Below are positions 17,684-26,253 of a DNA stretch of 64,000 nucleotides, in pieces. Source of the DNA: Desulfobacter sp. (GTDB taxonomy: Bacteria > Desulfobacterota > Desulfobacteria > Desulfobacterales > Desulfobacteraceae). The stretch is taken from contig CP054838.1 in NCBI GenBank assembly GCA_028768545.1, forward strand, positions 1,419,501 through 1,483,500, in the 5' to 3' direction. The stretch's first letter is position 1, and each line of letters begins with the position of its first letter. Below the pieces are notes generated by a model. The model was given only the letters and a program-made list of their open reading frames with translations. It did not search any database and was not told the DNA's origin. The position numbers were made by a program, and so were the translations under genes.

Positions 17684-18634
17684 ATGGAATTGACACGGGT
17701 GTTCGGCCCTGTACCCTCAAGGCGGCTGGGCAGGAGTGTGGGGATCAACAATATCCCGCCCAAGATATGCACCTATTCCTGCGTCTATTGTCAGCTTGGA
17801 AAATCCCTGGACCTCCGGCTGGACCGGCAGCCTTTTTATGACCCCGGTCTTCTTGCCGCTGAAACAGAGGATAAGTTGAAAAATGCCCGAACCCACAAAG
17901 AACCCATTGATTATTTGACCATTGTCTCCGAGGGCGAACCCACCCTGGATGCCGGCCTGGGAAATCTCATCGACTGCCTCTCCCCCCTGGGCGTCAAGAT
18001 CGCTGTGATTACCAATTCCACCCTGCTCAGCCTTGGCGGGGTCCGCCGGGACTTGTGCCGGGCGGACTGGGTTTCGGTCAAGGTGGATACTGTGGATGAA
18101 AAAATATGGAGAAAAATTGACCGGCCCCACCCAAAGATCCGGTTCAATGAGATGCTTGATGGAATCGGCCTGTTTTCAGAAGCGTATGCCGGCACTTTGG
18201 TGACCGAAACCATGCTGGTCAAAGGGCTTAACGATACGGTGACTTCCCTTGAAAACACTGCCGGGTTTATCAGCGGGCTCAACAGTGGTCTGTCCTATAT
18301 CAGCATTCCCACAAGGCCCCCTGCAATGCCCTGGGTTCAGCCCCCTGATCCCGGGCAGATTAACCAGGCCTATGGGCTGTTTACCGACCAGGGGGTGAAC
18401 GCTGAATATCTTATCGGGTACGAGGGCAACCAGTTTGCCTATACCGGGGATATTGAGGCGGATATTTTAAGTATCACCGCCGTGCACCCCATGCGGGAGG
18501 ATGCGGTTTCAGCCTATCTTGAAAAAGCAGGCGGCAGTTTTTCAGATATTGAACAACTGGTTCAGGATAATAAAATTCTGGTTTCGGAATACAAGGGCAG
18601 CCGGTTTTATTTAAGACCCCTGGCTGGCCGATAG
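17684..18634 (+). CDS. Radical SAM protein (COG0731-like)
   Basis: A 316-residue radical SAM enzyme. The cluster-binding motif is Cys29-X3-Cys33-X2-Cys36 (KICTYSCVYCQLG), preceded by FGPVPSRRLGRSVGIN, which is diagnostic of the wyosine-synthesis-related COG0731 branch. Also visible: ISEGEPTLD-like motif VSEGEPTLD and the ITNSTLL strand. The start at 17684 follows TAAGGAGCAAACG; the frame opens 12 codons upstream without a ribosome site. Substrate unknown; these proteins are common in anaerobic bacteria and act in the cytoplasm. Not evidently in an operon, as the next gene starts 100 bases on. Confidence 0.85.
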   Translation: MELTRVFGPVPSRRLGRSVGINNIPPKICTYSCVYCQLGKSLDLRLDRQPFYDPGLLAAETEDKLKNARTHKEPIDYLTIVSEGEPTLDAGLGNLIDCLSPLGVKIAVITNSTLLSLGGVRRDLCRADWVSVKVDTVDEKIWRKIDRPHPKIRFNEMLDGIGLFSEAYAGTLVTETMLVKGLNDTVTSLENTAGFISGLNSGLSYISIPTRPPAMPWVQPPDPGQINQAYGLFTDQGVNAEYLIGYEGNQFAYTGDIEADILSITAVHPMREDAVSAYLEKAGGSFSDIEQLVQDNKILVSEYKGSRFYLRPLAGR

Positions 18635-18734
18635 GTTACCACCACGTCAGCCCTGAGTCTCTTGGTGCGGAACTCTTTTTCTGGGTTTTGTACCCGTGGA
18701 TAAATTTTGTTCAAGCAAAAAAGGAGGTCATATC

Positions 18735-19856
18735 ATGGGAAACCGATCTTATGAAAAAATGGTCAGGGATGTTTTTGCTTTGGCTGATGTGGCTGTGAAC
18801 GGCAGCCGGCCTTGGGACATCCAGGTAAAGGATGACAGATTTTACAGAGACCTGGCCGTTGGCGGGTCCTTGGCTCTGGGTGAGAGCTATATGGATGATT
18901 GGTGGGACTGCCAGGCCCTGGACCGTTTTTTTGAACGGACCCTGGCATGCCGGGTGGACCAAAAAACAAGACCATCTTTAAAAATTATCTGGTGCAGTCT
19001 TAAGGCCTGGTTCGCCGGATCGCCCGGAAGACGACGGGCATTTGAAATCGGACTCCGCCACTATGATATCGGCAATGAGCTTTTTGCCCTGATGCTGGAT
19101 AAATGGATGAATTATTCCTGTGGCTATTGGAAAGGGGCCAAGGACCTGGACCAGGCACAAAAGGCCAAAATGGATTTGATCTGCAGAAAACTCTGCCTTG
19201 AGCCCGGGATGCGTGTTTTGGATATCGGCTGCGGCTGGGGCGGGCTTGCCGCCTACATGGCCGAACATTACCAGGTTGAGGTCCGGGGAATCACGGTGTC
19301 CCAGGAGCAGGCCGCCCTTGCCCGGGAAAGATGCCGGGACCTGCCCGTTGACATTCGCCTGACAGACTATCGGGAGCTGACAGATCAATTTGACCGCATC
19401 GTGTCCGTGGGCATGTTCGAGCATGTGGGGCAGAAAAATTATCGGAAATTCATGGCAGTGGTCCGGCGGTGCCTGCTTGCCCAGGGGCTTTTCCTTCTGC
19501 ATACCATCGGCGGCAACCGGTCTTTAAAGTCATGCGATCCATGGATTTCCCAGTATATTTTCCCCAACTCCATGGTGCCGTCCAGCCGGCAGATCTCATC
19601 GGCCGCAGAAAAATTACTGGTCCTGGAGGACTGGCACAGTTTTGGCCCGGACTACGACCCGACCCTCATGGCCTGGCACCGGAATTTTATCAATAACTGG
19701 GCCTGTATCAAGTCCAATTATGACCATCGTTTTTTCCGGATGTGGTCTTATTACCTGCTGGCATGTGCCGGAACATTCAGGTCCCGGCGGAACCAGCTGT
19801 GGCAGGTTGTCTTTTCCAGGGACGGCCTCAGGCCAAGGTATGAGAGTGTCCGATAA
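18735..19856 (+). CDS. cfa: Cyclopropane-fatty-acyl-phospholipid synthase (CFA family methyltransferase)
   Basis: A 373-residue SAM-dependent methyltransferase of the CFA synthase family. The SAM-binding motif is VLDIGCGWGGLAAYMA, followed by family blocks GITVSQEQAALA, IVSVGMFEHVG and the C-terminal WHRNFINNW. HYDIGNELFALMLDKWMNYSCGYW is a strong family signature. It adds a methylene bridge to unsaturated acyl chains of membrane phospholipids. The start at 18735 follows AAGGAGG. A second, very different CFA-like enzyme occurs at 37133-39094. Confidence 0.93.
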   Translation: MGNRSYEKMVRDVFALADVAVNGSRPWDIQVKDDRFYRDLAVGGSLALGESYMDDWWDCQALDRFFERTLACRVDQKTRPSLKIIWCSLKAWFAGSPGRRRAFEIGLRHYDIGNELFALMLDKWMNYSCGYWKGAKDLDQAQKAKMDLICRKLCLEPGMRVLDIGCGWGGLAAYMAEHYQVEVRGITVSQEQAALARERCRDLPVDIRLTDYRELTDQFDRIVSVGMFEHVGQKNYRKFMAVVRRCLLAQGLFLLHTIGGNRSLKSCDPWISQYIFPNSMVPSSRQISSAAEKLLVLEDWHSFGPDYDPTLMAWHRNFINNWACIKSNYDHRFFRMWSYYLLACAGTFRSRRNQLWQVVFSRDGLRPRYESVR

Positions 19857-19912
19857 CAAAGAAAGCAGGTTCTCTTTGACCTTGTTCCAGGGGGATTTTG
19901 TCTGGTTTGCCA

Positions 19913-21138
19913 TCAGCAGACATGTTTCATCCCATCGTAAAAATAGTCCTCTAAATGCATATATCCTTTGATGGCCTTTGTTCCGATCCAGCGGAAGGGT
20001 TCAGGCGGCCAGGAAATCTGCTTTCGGTTGACAAAAAAGACCTCTGTGAGATCTGTTTTTTTCTCAAGCACAAGATCCTTTATGGTCTGGCCGTTGAGAT
20101 GGGTGAGGCTGACCCCGTGGCCCATGCACCCTAAACTGTACACCACCCGCTTGTCACCCAGGTATCCTAATGCCGGGCTCATATCAATGGGCACAGACAC
20201 AGGCCCGCCCCAGGCATCACTGAACTTGAGATTTTTCAAGGGGGGAAAAATGCTGCGCACATCGTTTCGCAGCCCTTTAAACACCTTTTCATTCATGTCT
20301 TTGTCCATGTTATACCCTTGGCTGAGGGTGATATCCCGGCCCCCCATGACAATCCGGTTGTCTTTTGTGAGCCGGTAATAATGAACCAGGTTTCTGGCAT
20401 CTTCAATGCCCTGACGATTTTGCCAGCCAATGGCGGCATACTGGTCACGGGTCAGGGGCTCTGAGATCACGATATGGGTCCAGGCCGGCACCTGGCGGTT
20501 TTTTAAGTCCGGAAAAAAATGGGACCAGGCATTGGTTGCAAAAACAAGCTTTTTGGCCCTGACCTTTCCTTTCAGGGTCGTGAGGGTGAGATCTTTGTTC
20601 CCCCTTTTTACCTCGGTCACAGGGCTCTGCTCAAATATGTTGATGCCCATGGGCCTGATCAAGCCACTCAATCCCCTTAAGCCCGAGTTTGTGAGCCAGC
20701 TCAATCTCGTGAAGGATGCGCTGTTTATATTTTTCCGAGGTGGCCACCCGTAAAAACCCGGGGTGTTCATAGTCGCAGTCCAGGCTCAGATCCTCAACCA
20801 GGTGTTTTAGAAGGTCCACGGATCTTTCCATGTAATGATGGGCCTCTTTGGCCTTTGCCCTGCCGAACCGCAGGGCCGTAATGCTCACTCAGGGTCGGGC
20901 CGAACAGGGTCATATTAAATCCTCCGTTCCTGCCGCTGGCCCCGTATCCGATGATTTCACTCTCCAAAAGAACAATCTTGAGGCCGGGATCCTCCTTTTT
21001 CAGGTGATAGGCGGTTGAAAGACCTGTATACCCGCCTCCGATAATGGCCACATCTGCATCAATCTCCCCTTGAAGGCTTTTGCCCGGTACATAATCCCGG
21101 GTTGTCATCCAATGGCTTTTGGGCTGGATCTGAGTCAT
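19913..21138 (-). pseudogene. FAD-dependent amine/gamma-glutamylputrescine oxidase-like gene, frameshifted and internally deleted
   Basis: Starting at ATG 21138 (ribosome site GGAGAGG) the protein shows an FAD-binding start ([32 protein letters not shown]). Near 20885 one extra C shifts the frame; the sequence continues as [22 protein letters not shown] to IEWLDQ (ending near 20655), then jumps to GINIFEQSPVTEV in a third frame, lacking roughly 60 residues that family members have between these points. The remainder to 19913 reads as the C-terminal half of a DAO-family oxidase (FATNAWSHFFPD, GYLGDKRVVYSLGCMGHGVSLTHLNG). Two independent lesions make this a pseudogene rather than a single sequencing error. 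A TetR gene of the same strand lies upstream. Confidence 0.85.
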
Positions 21139-21155
21139 ATCCCTCTCCTTTTAGT

Positions 21156-21168
21156 TTGGTTAACCGAC
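21156..21168. promoter_or_regulatory. Possible TetR operator upstream of the FAD oxidoreductase pseudogene
   Basis: TTGGTTAACCGAC contains the perfect palindrome GGTTAACC. A related motif, GTTTGGT...ACCAA, occurs upstream of the neighbouring tetR (21833-21848). Weak evidence, based on the shared GTTTGGT half. Confidence 0.3.
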
Positions 21169-21218
21169 CTATTCAATTTTAAAACGCCACTTATTTTTTT
21201 TCCCTATATCTTTTGCGA

Positions 21219-21809
21219 TTATTCTGGAATTTTGATGTTCAGCCGATCTTCAATCAAACCAATGATCACGGTGTTGACATCTTTCCGGCTTAACGCCTTT
21301 GGGTCAACCATGAACTGAAGGGAAAATCCTTCTGCCACGGCAACCAGACAGGCGCTTAAAAGCCGGCTCTCCTCTTTCCCCCCGGCGGCCTTAAACACAG
21401 AGGCCATTTGTTTTCGATAGTTGTCAAACATATGGCTGACCGCAGTCATGAGTTCCTCTCGTTCAAACCCCATTTGAATGAGATTGTAAAAGACCCGGTT
21501 TAAGGAGAGGTTAAAGATCAAGCGGTCCGTGATGAATTCAATTGCAGATTTAACTTGTTGGTCAGGGGATTGGGCCTGGCGGATGAGAATTCGGATTTCA
21601 GTGGAATATTTTTCAATGATGGCATTGCCAAGATTTGAAACAATCTCGTCTTTGGTTTTAAAATAATAGTGGATGACCCCCGGGGGCAGGCCTGCCTTTT
21701 TGGCAATTTCCTTTATGGTCACTTTTTCATGGCCTTTTTCAACCAGACAATCATAGAGCGCCCAGACAATCTGGTCCCGACGTTCAGGTGCATTGCTCTT
21801 TCTGCCCAT
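21219..21809 (-). CDS. TetR/AcrR family transcriptional regulator
   Basis: A 196-residue TetR protein with HTH segment IVWALYDCLVEKGHEKVTIKEIAKKAGLPPGVIHYYFKTKDE (residues about 14-54), of the BetI-like pattern (GVIHYYF). Ribosome site CAGGAGAGAG before ATG 21809. It is upstream of, and co-directional with, the decayed FAD oxidase and probably regulated it and itself. Inverted repeats sharing GTTTGGT lie before both genes. The protein itself looks intact although its presumed target is not. Confidence 0.85.
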   Translation of the reverse strand: MGRKSNAPERRDQIVWALYDCLVEKGHEKVTIKEIAKKAGLPPGVIHYYFKTKDEIVSNLGNAIIEKYSTEIRILIRQAQSPDQQVKSAIEFITDRLIFNLSLNRVFYNLIQMGFEREELMTAVSHMFDNYRKQMASVFKAAGGKEESRLLSACLVAVAEGFSLQFMVDPKALSRKDVNTVIIGLIEDRLNIKIPE

Positions 21810-21832
21810 GGACTCTCTCCTGTTTTTTTTGT

Positions 21833-21848
21833 TTGGTCATACAACCAA
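21833..21848. promoter_or_regulatory. Possible TetR operator upstream of tetR
   Basis: TTGGTCATACAACCAA is an inverted repeat (TTGGT / ACCAA) 24 bases upstream of the minus-strand tetR start. It resembles the site at 21156-21168. Confidence 0.35.
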
Positions 21849-21892
21849 TATAAATTTTGAGGCCCTGTGTCAATATAAAAAACATTTGCGAT

Positions 21893-22015
21893 CAGCCCGA
21901 ATATTTCATAACAATTTGAGGCGGCGTTGCAGACCGTTCGAAATAAAGTCACTATGGCTTGACGCCCTTGCGCCTTGCCGCTAAAGCAAAATCGATTTGT
22001 GAAATATGCGGGTAT
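21893..22015. repeat. Dispersed intergenic repeat, copy 3, with inverted ends
   Basis: Best preserved copy. It begins CAGCCCGAATATTTCAT and ends GTGAAATATGCGGGT, whose complements match over about 14 bases, so the unit has terminal inverted repeats. The internal part is shared with copies at 17318-17432 and 7410-7504. It encodes no plausible protein of its own. Confidence 0.75.
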
Positions 22016-22051
22016 AGGCCAAAATTTTTTTAAGGATATATGAATCAGGCG

Positions 22052-22087
22052 AAAAAAAAACCGGACCGCCAAATGACGGCCCGGTTA
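22052..22087 (-). terminator. Minus-strand terminator-like hairpin
   Basis: AACCGGACCG and CGGCCCGGTT pair (one mismatch) around a short loop, and in the minus direction a run of nine T residues follows. It probably ends transcripts of the yciH side, whose stop is 235 bases upstream. Confidence 0.6.
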
Positions 22088-22321
22088 AAAGGAAGAGAGA
22101 AACAAATGCGCTGGGATTTATGGCCCCTGGCAAAAGAGCGCATAAAAAATATACCCATCACAGATAAATGATATACTTGATCATCTTAACCCTGACATGA
22201 CAGGAAGATTACTAAACAGTCATGTTTGCACAATTAAATTGTGTTTTGATTCCTGACGGGTAAAACAGGCCTTGTTTTACACTATCGGTTTGGCCGGTGT
22301 TTTTAAAACAAGAATTAAAGG

Positions 22322-22690
22322 CTATCCTCCGGCCTTTACAGCCTTGTGTCCAAGGGATTTCAGGAATCCAACCAATACCTCCCGGTGGTTTCCCTGGAGT
22401 TCGATAACATTGTTTTTCACCGTACCGCCGGTACTGCATTTTTGTTTGAGTTGTTTTGCAAGCGCTTTTAAGGCAGGGCCTTCAAGGGCAAGCCCTTTGA
22501 TCAGGGTCACCCCTTTTCCCTTTCTGCCCTTGGTCGATCTTTCCACGGTGATTTTTTCCTCTTTTTCAAGATTCGTGTGTGCCTTTGTTTTTTTGCAGAT
22601 ACATGCTTTAGACGGTTGATTGCAGTCAGGACATATTCTGCCCAGATCTGTGGAATAAACAAGCCTGCTGTTAAAGTCTTTTTTTTTCAA
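22322..22690 (-). CDS. yciH: SUI1/YciH family translation initiation factor-like protein
   Basis: A 122-residue protein. The C-terminal half is the SUI1/eIF1 fold (ITVERSTKGRKGKGVTLIKGL, LAKQLKQKCSTGGTVKNNVIELQG). The N-terminus carries a CX2C...CXC element (ICPDCNQPSKACIC) likely to bind zinc, as in bacterial YciH. Its role is in or around ribosomal initiation fidelity; in bacteria it is non-essential. Stand-alone gene on the minus strand. Confidence 0.9.
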   Translation of the reverse strand: MKKKDFNSRLVYSTDLGRICPDCNQPSKACICKKTKAHTNLEKEEKITVERSTKGRKGKGVTLIKGLALEGPALKALAKQLKQKCSTGGTVKNNVIELQGNHREVLVGFLKSLGHKAVKAGG

Positions 22691-22801
22691 TTTTAAATAT
22701 CCTGTGACACTTTTTTTGAATGCCGTTTTTACAGGCCGTTAGGTTGTCCAATGTTCAGGATCGGCAATCCCTTTTGGGTCAATGCGGCTTTGCCTGAAAC
22801 T

Positions 22802-23476
22802 TTATATATCATACCGGCTTACTCTTTTCACCACTTGCGACAGGTGATCGCCATAGGGGGGCAGCGCCCTTAAATCAATATTGCCAGAGGCTTTTGCAAT
22901 CTCTTTTAATCCTTTGATCAGCCGCTGGTGGGCCTTTAACATCTCTGCCTGTTCCCTGGACATGCCGCAGAGAATCATCCCCATATGATGGGCATATTCG
23001 TTTGAATCCAATTTTGATTTTATGGGCATGATAACAGGGGAGAACCGGACAAGGACCTCCTGATTCGCATACATTGCTTCACATTGATTCCCCTTTTTTT
23101 CAATGGTTACGGGCAAAAGCAGATGGCTGATCAGCAATCCCGGGTTTTCAGATTCAATTTCGGGATGATTTGAAACCACCATATTGTAGTGGAGTCGTGA
23201 ACCAAGGTCTCTTAACACCTCATTGGCCGTGATGGTAAAACAAAAGGGATCATCCTTTGATCCGGCGCAAAAATCGTATAAATGATGGACCGGGGTTGGC
23301 TTAGGGTTCTTGTCTGCAATGGCCAGAATTCCATTGAAATCCAGTGTGTTTTGGTGAGCAGCACCGCTATAGAAATCAAAGAGCTTTTTTTCAGTCTCCG
23401 GGGTCACAGGACATTTGCAGCTTAAAATGCCTAAAAAAAACGTTTTAAACGCCTCTGTTTCAATTTTAATATTCAT
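22802..23476 (-). CDS. Hypothetical protein of unknown function
   Basis: A 224-residue frame starting MNIKIETEAFKTFF, preceded by AAGGATAATCTG. I do not recognise the family. There is no signal peptide or membrane helix. A central stretch (DDPFCFTITANEVLRDLGSRLHYN; PGLLISHLLLPVTIEKKGN) looks like a soluble alpha/beta protein. Cys residues near the N-terminus (GILSCKCPV) are close together. Codon use is like its neighbours and the frame is long and undisturbed, so it is probably a real gene. It is about 110 bases upstream of yciH, same strand. Confidence 0.7.
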   Translation of the reverse strand: MNIKIETEAFKTFFLGILSCKCPVTPETEKKLFDFYSGAAHQNTLDFNGILAIADKNPKPTPVHHLYDFCAGSKDDPFCFTITANEVLRDLGSRLHYNMVVSNHPEIESENPGLLISHLLLPVTIEKKGNQCEAMYANQEVLVRFSPVIMPIKSKLDSNEYAHHMGMILCGMSREQAEMLKAHQRLIKGLKEIAKASGNIDLRALPPYGDHLSQVVKRVSRYDI

Positions 23477-23792
23477 CAGATTATCCTTAGGGTTTTTTTA
23501 TAAATTCTTTAAAGGCTTAATAGGCAGAAATGATAGATGAGATCAAATTGATTATTTGAATAGGCCCCTATAAAACAAGGTTGACTGGAACACGCCTTTT
23601 AAGGCGGCGGAAGAAAAAAAAAGCTCCTGGCAACCCAAGTTACGCATCCTGTAAAGCCTTTGGTCCGGGTTCAGTTTGTCAGCCTGATGATTCTAATATT
23701 CTCTTTTAAAATCATTGACTTTGGTCTCAGGAATGTTTTAAAAAATTGTATCAAATTGTCAACATGTAGCCAATCAAGTTCAAAGAGGTGCC
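23477..23792. other. Intergenic region between divergent genes
   Basis: About 315 bases. A 14-base palindrome CGCCTTTTAAGGCG lies near 23594; otherwise I see only the ribosome site (AGAGGTG) before the sigma-54 activator start. Confidence 0.45.
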
Positions 23793-25211
23793 ATGCATTC
23801 ATTGACAAGAGTCATCGGATTGGGGGGCCAGGCTGAAGATCTCAAGTAGCAGGTGGATCTGTTCCTTCGGATTTTTGACAGTACCGAGAACGGCATCATC
23901 ATCACAGACCCTGACAGTTATATCATCTATCTCAACGCGTCTTACGGACAGTTTCTTGAACTGGATCCCGATGCCCAGGTCGGCCGGCACTGCACCGAGG
24001 TGATCGATAACTCCAGGATGCATATGGTGGGCCGCACCGGCAGGCCGGAACTCAACCAGATTCAGAATCTTCGCGGGGTCAATATCATGGTGGAGTGTAT
24101 CCCGGTCAAGCGGCTGGGTCAGGTCATTGCCGTGTTCGGCCGTGTTTTGTTCAGCGATCTCAACAAAGTGACCCGCCTGGCACAGACCGTGGAGGCCCTT
24201 GACACCCCCCTTGAGCGGATAGGGCAAGGGGGCTTTCGCTCTGCCCGGTTTACCTTTGATGATATTGTCGGCAAAAGTGAGCCCACGGCCAAGGTCAAAT
24301 CCCAGGCCCGGCGGGCATCATTCAATGCCTTTCCCGTTCTCATCAGCGGGGAAAGCGGTACGGGCAAGGAGCTGTTTGCCCATGCCATTCATAACCAAAG
24401 TCCCCGGCAGGCCCATCCCTTTGTGAAGATCAATTGCGCTGCCATCCCTGAAAACCTTCTGGAATCAGAGCTTTTCGGTTATGACCCCGGGGCGTTCACA
24501 GGGGCTTTGTCCCGGGGCAAACCCGGGAAGTTTGAGCTGGCCCACCCCGGAACGATTTTTCTGGATGAGATCGGGGATATGCCTTTGAGCATGCAGCCCA
24601 AACTTTTGCGGGTCCTGGAGGAGAAGGCGGTTGAACGGGTGGGCGGAAACCGGATGATCCCATTGGATTTCAGGGTGATCGCCGCCACAAACCAGGACCT
24701 TCACCAGCTCATGGATGAGGGGTAATTTAGAAAAGATCTGTTCTACCGCCTTAACGTAATTCCGCTCCATCTGCCGCCCCTGAGGCGCCGGGCCGGTGAT
24801 ATTTGCCCGCTGGCCGAACATCTTCTTGAGGCCACTGCCAGCCGGGCCGGGCTTCAGACGCCCTCGCTTCTGCCCGGGGCTTTGCAGCTTTTGGAAAATT
24901 ACCCCTGGCCGGGCAATGTCAGGGAACTTGCCAATGCCATGGAGCGGGCCTTTATCCAGTTTCAGGGGAGCCAGATCCGGGCCTGTGATCTGCCCGATGC
25001 CGTGACCGCTGTTACCCACAGGAAGGGGGCCCCTGTCCGGAAGCTTCACGCCCTCCAGGCCCGCACCGAACGCCGGGCCATCGTGGCTGCCCTTGAAGCG
25101 TCTGGGTTTAACAAGAGCAAGGCCGCAAGGCCGTTGGGTATTCACCGCACGCTGTTGTACAAAAAAATTCGAAAATACGGCCTTTCCCTTAAACCCGGCG
25201 GCCAGGTGTAG
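23793..25211 (+). pseudogene. Sigma-54-dependent PAS/AAA+/Fis activator with in-frame TAG and TAA codons
   Basis: The frame runs from ATG 23793 to TAG 25211 (472 codons) with a TAG at codon 19 (23846-23848) and a TAA at codon 311 (24723-24725). Domains in order: PAS (FDSTENGIIITDPDSYIIYLN), AAA+ with Walker A GESGTGKE and the sigma-54 contact loop GAFTGA, Walker B TIFLDEIGD, then after the TAA FRKDLFYRLNVIPLHLPPLRRR, PWPGNVRELANAMERA and a Fis-type HTH (FNKSKAARPLGIHRTLLYKKIRKYG). The first stop could be bypassed by a GTG start at 23853. The second falls where family members have a basic or small residue before FR-DLFYRLNV and splits the AAA+ domain. It would have activated the -24/-12 promoter of the adjacent TRAP operon. 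Confidence 0.88.
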
Positions 25212-25312
25212 CGGCCTGGCTACAGGTTTGGGGTGACCGGTCGGAGACTGAATCTTCTTTATTGTCTAAATCATCTTTAATTTCAAAAGGTTAAATTTAA
25301 TCTCCAGAGTCT

Positions 25313-25328
25313 TGGCATGGCCTTTGCA
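25313..25328 (+). promoter_or_regulatory. Sigma-54 (-24/-12) promoter of the TRAP/acetoacetate operon
   Basis: TGGCATG-GCCT-TTGCA matches the sigma-54 consensus (TGGCACG-N4-TTGCW) with one change and exact spacing. It lies 90 bases before the dctP start and immediately downstream of a sigma-54 activator gene. Confidence 0.85.
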
Positions 25329-26253
25329 AAATTCAGGGACACGAGATAACGGCCCGGTCTTTGAGCATTTGCAACACTGGAAGATCTTTTAAACATTAAA
25401 GAAAAGGAGAGCATGGGATGAAAAAAGGCATGTGTATTCTGGTTCTGGCATGGATGGTAATGATTTGGGCGGCAAGCCCGTTGTACGCCAAGGTGATCCG
25501 GTGGAAAATGACCTCCACCTGGCCGTCGTCCATCTCCCTGATTGAGGCGGATCAGGCCTTTGTAAAAGCGGTAAACCACCTGTGCAAGGGTAAACTTCAA
25601 ATTCAGTTTTTTACCGGCGGCACCCTGATGCCCTCCTATGAAGTATTTGACGCCGTGAGCAAGGGAGCCATTCAGGCGGCGGGTGACTGGCCCAACTATT
25701 GGGCCGGCAAGGACCGGGTGTTTGACTCTCTGGGTTCCTATCCCATGGGGCTGACCCCCATGGACTACCTGCTCTGGATATACAGCGGCGGCGGACTTTC
25801 TATTTACCAGGAAGCATATGGAAAGTTTGGCATGCACTATCTGGTCACCGGGGTGACGCCCATGGAATGCGGAATCCGCAGCAATAAACCCATCAAAAAA
25901 CTGGACGATCTCAAGGGGATGAAGATCCGCATGTCCGGCAAGATCCAGGGGCATCTGCTGGAAGACCTCAAGGCTGCCCAGGTGGCCATGGCAGGTCAGG
26001 AGATTTACCAGGCCATGCAAAAAGGCACCATTGACGCCTGCGAATTTTCCAGTCCTTCATCTGACTGGGGCATGGGATTTGGTGAAGTGACCAAATTCTG
26101 GGCCGTTCCCGGATGGCATCAGCTCGCCTCTGTCATGGGGGTGATGATCAATGAAAAAGCCTGGAACGATCTGCCCCCCGATCTTCAGGAAACCGTGCAA
26201 TACGCGGCCAAGGTTGCCACCATTGAGTTCTTGTGCAAGCCAGTGATGTCCGG

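Larger units (their letters stand above)
21810..22321. other. Intergenic region with operator candidate, repeat and terminator
   Basis: About 510 bases without a gene. It contains the candidate operator at 21833-21848, dispersed repeat copy 3 at 21893-22015 and a minus-strand terminator at 22052-22087. Between 22200 and 22280 there are small AT-rich palindromes (CACAATTAAATTGTG; GTAAAACA...TGTTTTAC) of unknown role. Confidence 0.5.
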
